Below, piece by piece: positions 28,656-32,596 of a stretch of DNA of 32,596 nt. A program made the translations under genes and the position numbers. Under the pieces are notes generated by a model. The model worked only from the letters and a program-made list of their open reading frames with translations. It was not told where the DNA came from and made no database searches. Origin of the DNA: Alphaproteobacteria bacterium (GTDB lineage Bacteria; Pseudomonadota; Alphaproteobacteria; RF32; CAG-239); NCBI GenBank assembly GCA_016288295.1, contig JAEEYV010000048.1, positions 1-32,596 of the forward strand, read 5' to 3'. How positions within the stretch are numbered: the first letter of the stretch is position 1; each line of letters opens with the position of its first letter.

Positions 28656-29882
28656 ATGAAAAAGTTACCTAAGAAAATAAATCGTGAGCCAATGCGTTAC
28701 TCTGAAAAGAAACCGTTCTTTTCGAGCAAGGAGATTATATTCAGAAGCAACGGTCGTGCCAGGGTTTGGCATATATCGTCAAAAATGCAGATAATAGCCT
28801 TGTTGCTGATTGTTTTGACAGCATTTTGGGGAGTGCATTCTTCTCATATGTATCATCGTTCGGGACGAATCCTTAACCGTAAGAACAATGAGCTTACGGC
28901 AACCAGGGATGCTTATATGGATTTAATGGGAGATTTTGTGGCATTGCAAAGCAACATTGCAATGATGATTCAAAATCTCGACAATGCCGATAAGAAAAAA
29001 GTTGATGTTGAGGAATATAAGCAACAGGCATCTATGGTGGAAGAAAGAGTTAAACAGATTACAAGTCATCCGGAACTGATCGATGCGGAAAAATTGGAAG
29101 AAAAAACCAGTTTGAATGAAGTATCGTTGCAACGTGATATTGCCGTTTCTGAGCGTAATGAATTACGTAAACAGTTAGTCGATTTGCAACAAATGGTTGA
29201 GGATATGCGTGCTGCCGAAATGAACGTACTCGATAAAGTGTCGCAAATTGCCGGAAATGAGATGAATAAAATTAAAAATGCAATTAATTCAATCAATTCA
29301 TCTTTGAAAAAACGCGGAATGTATTTTAATGCACTTGCAAACAATAAAAAACAGCATGGTAGTGGCGGACCATATATTCCGGAAGAAAACAAATTTTTAC
29401 AAGAAAAAAAGGTTAATGATAAGGTCAGTCGTTTGTATAAAACTGTGGACGATGTTGCCTATCTGCGCGAAGTGTTGAATTATGTGCCTTTGGGAAAGCC
29501 GGTATGGAGTATGTGGGTGTCTTCTCCGTATGGTGGGCGTAGCGACCCATTTAAAAAATCAAAGGCATATCACAAAGGTGTTGATTTAGCCGGTAGAACC
29601 GGAAATAAAATTAAGGTTATGGCTAAAGGAAAGGTGATTAAGTCAGAATATAATTCCGGTTATGGAAATGTAGTTGAAGTTGATCACGGTAATGGTTTCG
29701 TGACCAAGTATGCGCATTTAAACAAATCATATGTTAAAAGAGGACAACGTCTGGAAATCGGTGATGCCATAGGGGAAATGGGTTCTACAGGACGCTCAAC
29801 CGGTCCGCATTTGCATTATGAAGTATTATATAAAGGAAAAGATGTAGATCCAATGCCGTTTATTCGGGCAAAATCGTCTTAA
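28656..29882 (+). CDS. M23 family metallopeptidase
   Basis: N-terminal TM, coiled coil, SPYGGRSDPFKKSKAYHKGVDLAG...GNGFVTKYAHL...STGPHLHYEV. Confidence 0.93.
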   Translation: MKKLPKKINREPMRYSEKKPFFSSKEIIFRSNGRARVWHISSKMQIIALLLIVLTAFWGVHSSHMYHRSGRILNRKNNELTATRDAYMDLMGDFVALQSNIAMMIQNLDNADKKKVDVEEYKQQASMVEERVKQITSHPELIDAEKLEEKTSLNEVSLQRDIAVSERNELRKQLVDLQQMVEDMRAAEMNVLDKVSQIAGNEMNKIKNAINSINSSLKKRGMYFNALANNKKQHGSGGPYIPEENKFLQEKKVNDKVSRLYKTVDDVAYLREVLNYVPLGKPVWSMWVSSPYGGRSDPFKKSKAYHKGVDLAGRTGNKIKVMAKGKVIKSEYNSGYGNVVEVDHGNGFVTKYAHLNKSYVKRGQRLEIGDAIGEMGSTGRSTGPHLHYEVLYKGKDVDPMPFIRAKSS

Positions 29883-29893
29883 AGGAGTAAAAA

Positions 29894-30328
29894 ATGAAAA
29901 AATTCAGAAGAATTATCTATTTAAAAATTGCTCGTTTGATGGGGCGTGGAAAAAATGGCAACGAAGTGCCGACGATTGTTGCTGAAAACAGTGTTCTCAA
30001 GGGTGATGTGCTGTCAGCAGGAACTTTGCATGTTGATGGAACGATTGATGGTGATGTAAATTGCGATGAGTTGATTATCGGAGTAAAAGGTGCTGTTAAT
30101 GGTGCTGTTAAAGCTCAGAGCATATATTTATACGGTTCTTTGAATGGTGAAGTAAAGGCTGATAGTTTGTTTATTGCACAAACAGCTCGTTTGATTGGTG
30201 ATATAAGTCATAACAGTATTGCTATTGAGCCTGGAGCTTATATTGAAGGACGTTGCATTAAAAATAAGCCAACCCTTACCGTGGTTGAAGGAAAAGCTAC
30301 GGTTAAAAAATTGAAGGCTGCGGAGTAA
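29894..30328 (+). CDS. Bactofilin
   Basis: SVLKGDVLSAGTLHVDGTIDGDVNCDELIIGVKGAVNGAVKAQSIYLYGSLNGEVKAD. Confidence 0.92.
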   Translation: MKKFRRIIYLKIARLMGRGKNGNEVPTIVAENSVLKGDVLSAGTLHVDGTIDGDVNCDELIIGVKGAVNGAVKAQSIYLYGSLNGEVKADSLFIAQTARLIGDISHNSIAIEPGAYIEGRCIKNKPTLTVVEGKATVKKLKAAE

Positions 30329-30329
30329 G

Positions 30330-30812
30330 ATGCCAACAAAAAAAACAAAGTCCGATTTTATTTCAACTGGAAACGTGGCACAGAATCGCCGTGCCACGTT
30401 TGATTATTATATAACCGAGCGTTTTGTTGCCGGACTTGAATTGATGGGAACAGAAGTTAAGTCTTTGCGGCAAGGGCATGCAAATATTAATGATGCTTTC
30501 GGTATTGAAAAGGGCGGAGAGCTTTATATTTCAAATATGTTTATTGCAGAGTACAGCAACAAAGGATATGCAAGCCATGCCGAAAAAAGAGATCGTAAAT
30601 TGTTGCTGAAGAAAAAAGAAATAAACGATATTATCGGCTCAATCGCTAAAAAAGGAACGACGCTTGTGGCAATTAGGCTGTTTTTTAATGAAAAAGGTCG
30701 TGCAAAGTTAGAGATAGGTCTCGGTGTCGGTAAAAAACTTTATGATAAACGTGAAACTGAAAAAACACGTGATTGGAATCGCGAGAAAGCACGAGTAATG
30801 GCAAGATATTAA
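30330..30812 (+). CDS. smpB: SsrA-binding protein
   Basis: [39 protein letters not shown]...[32 protein letters not shown]. Confidence 0.96.
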   Translation: MPTKKTKSDFISTGNVAQNRRATFDYYITERFVAGLELMGTEVKSLRQGHANINDAFGIEKGGELYISNMFIAEYSNKGYASHAEKRDRKLLLKKKEINDIIGSIAKKGTTLVAIRLFFNEKGRAKLEIGLGVGKKLYDKRETEKTRDWNREKARVMARY

Positions 30813-32596
30813 TCGCCGTTTATGTATATGGTGTTGTCATAGATACGCATAGCCAATAATTCAAGAGATTTTATTTTATCACGATAAATGACTGCTTGTT
30901 CAAACTCAAGGTTGGTTGCGGCTTCTTTCATTAATTTAGTGTATTCTTTAATTTGTTTTTCTATGTCTTTGGCATCGCCGGCGCTAATCGGTTCTTCTTT
31001 AGCAAAATCGGTTTCGCTCATCTCACGCAGGGTTGAAGAGATACTCTTTTTAATCGTTTGCGGAGTTATGCCGTGTTCAATGTTGAATTTTAACTGTTTT
31101 TCGCGGCGACGAGCAGTTTCTTCCAGGGCTTCTTTGATGGAGCCGGTCATTTTGTCAGCGTATAAGATTACGCGGCTTTGAGCATTACGTGCGGCACGTC
31201 CGATGGTTTGAATAAGCGAACGAGTGGAACGTAAAAATCCCTCTTTATCGGCATCAAGAATGGTCACAAGAGAACATTCCGGAATATCTAAACCTTCACG
31301 TAAAAGGTTAATTCCGACCAATACATCAAAAACACCAAGGCGTAAATCGCGGATGATTTCTATGCGTTCCAAGGTGTCAATGTCGGAGTGCATATAGCGG
31401 ACTTTAATACCGTTTTCATTAAGATATTCAGTCAAATCCTCAGCCATTTTTTTGGTAAGAGTGGTGACCAATATACGCTCTTTTTTGAGAATGGTTTTGC
31501 GACATTCTTTCATAAGGTCGTCAATTTGATTTTCAACCGGTCTTACCAAACAAATCGGATCAGCCAACCCAGTGGGGCGGATAACCTGTTCGGCAAAACT
31601 GCCATGACTCTGTTCCAATTCCCAATCGCCGGGAGTGGCTGAAACAAAGATGGTTTGCGGACGCATTTTATTCCACTCTTCAAATTTGAGCGGGCGGTTA
31701 TCCAGGCAAGACGGAAGCCTGAATCCATATTGTGCCAGAGTTGATTTACGATTGCGGTCGCCGCGAAACATACCGCCGATTTGAGGTACGGAAATATGGC
31801 TTTCGTCAATAAAAAGCAAGGCATCGTCAGGCAGGTATTCAAATAATGTCGGAGGTGGTTCGCCGGCGGCTCGTCCGGTAAGATAACGCGAATAGTTTTC
31901 GATGCCTTTGCAATGTCCGGTGGTTTCCAGCATTTCCAAATCAAACCGAGTGCGCTGTTCCAAGCGCTGCGCCTCAAGCAACTGATTGTTTTCTCGATAT
32001 ATTTGCAACTGGTCCTGAAGCTCTTTTTTGATATTTACAATGGCTTGTGAAAGTGTGGGGCGCGGAGTAACGTAATGACTCGCCGGATAAACCACAACCT
32101 TTTCAAGGTCGGTAATGCGTTTTCCGGTCAGGGCATCAAATTCGTAAATATTTTCAATTTCGTCGCCGAAAAAGGATATGCGCCAAGCCCGATCCTCAAG
32201 GTGGGCGGGAAAGATGTCCAAAGTATCACCTTGAACACGAAATGTGGTGCGGATAAAGTTTTGTTGATTGCGCTCATACTGAAGTTCGGATAATCTGCGG
32301 CAGACATCGGGCATTTCAATATTGTCACCGATTTTTAGTTCGCAAGTCATGGCTGAATATGAGGCGACATCGCCCAAACCGTAAATACAAGAAACAGATG
32401 CAACAATAATTACATCGCGATTTTCCAAAATGCTGCGGGTGGCAGAGTTACGCATGCGGTCAATCTGCTCATTGATGGCGGAGTCTTTTTCAATGTAAGT
32501 ATCGGTTTTGGGAACATAGGCTTCGGGCTGATAATAATCATAATATGAAACAAAGTATTCAACGTGATTGTTGGGAAAAAACTCTTTCATTTCGCT
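30809..32596 (-). CDS. uvrB: UvrABC system protein B, N-terminus beyond window
   Basis: [80 protein letters not shown] open to window end. Confidence 0.97.
   Translation of the reverse strand, partial: SEMKEFFPNNHVEYFVSYYDYYQPEAYVPKTDTYIEKDSAINEQIDRMRNSATRSILENRDVIIVASVSCIYGLGDVASYSAMTCELKIGDNIEMPDVCRRLSELQYERNQQNFIRTTFRVQGDTLDIFPAHLEDRAWRISFFGDEIENIYEFDALTGKRITDLEKVVVYPASHYVTPRPTLSQAIVNIKKELQDQLQIYRENNQLLEAQRLEQRTRFDLEMLETTGHCKGIENYSRYLTGRAAGEPPPTLFEYLPDDALLFIDESHISVPQIGGMFRGDRNRKSTLAQYGFRLPSCLDNRPLKFEEWNKMRPQTIFVSATPGDWELEQSHGSFAEQVIRPTGLADPICLVRPVENQIDDLMKECRKTILKKERILVTTLTKKMAEDLTEYLNENGIKVRYMHSDIDTLERIEIIRDLRLGVFDVLVGINLLREGLDIPECSLVTILDADKEGFLRSTRSLIQTIGRAARNAQSRVILYADKMTGSIKEALEETARRREKQLKFNIEHGITPQTIKKSISSTLREMSETDFAKEEPISAGDAKDIEKQIKEYTKLMKEAATNLEFEQAVIYRDKIKSLELLAMRIYDNTIYINGD

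Overview
AT-rich bacterial window, most likely from an alphaproteobacterium (inferred from gene order and protein look, not searched). It opens with the end of the spc/alpha ribosomal block (rpmD, rplO, secY, adk, rpsM, rpsK, rpoA, and rplQ displaced by dtd). A roughly 6 kb accessory stretch follows (about 6.7-12.7 kb) with a lipoprotein, a large Cys-rich secreted protein, a small secreted protein and two small membrane proteins. Next come gap-pgk, an ACP plus a GT92-like glycosyltransferase, eno, a deaminase and an orphan LuxR-type regulator, then a dense housekeeping block (argS, ftsEX, ydcF-like, plsC, rsmD, rluB-type, tadA, HNH, ftsB-like, M23, bactofilin, smpB, uvrB). The strongest unexplained signals are: (1) a minus-strand ~184-nt structured RNA locus (about 16647-16830) with its own promoter and terminator and two mutually exclusive long hairpins, just upstream of the glycosyltransferase-ACP pair; (2) a ~120-bp long-hairpin repeat family downstream of rpoA and pgk whose arms show compensatory changes between copies; (3) a perfect 56-bp tandem duplication that frameshifts a small membrane-protein gene; (4) identical 51-bp direct repeats bracketing a single-gene unit. 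No CRISPR array, tRNA, rRNA or transposase was recognised.
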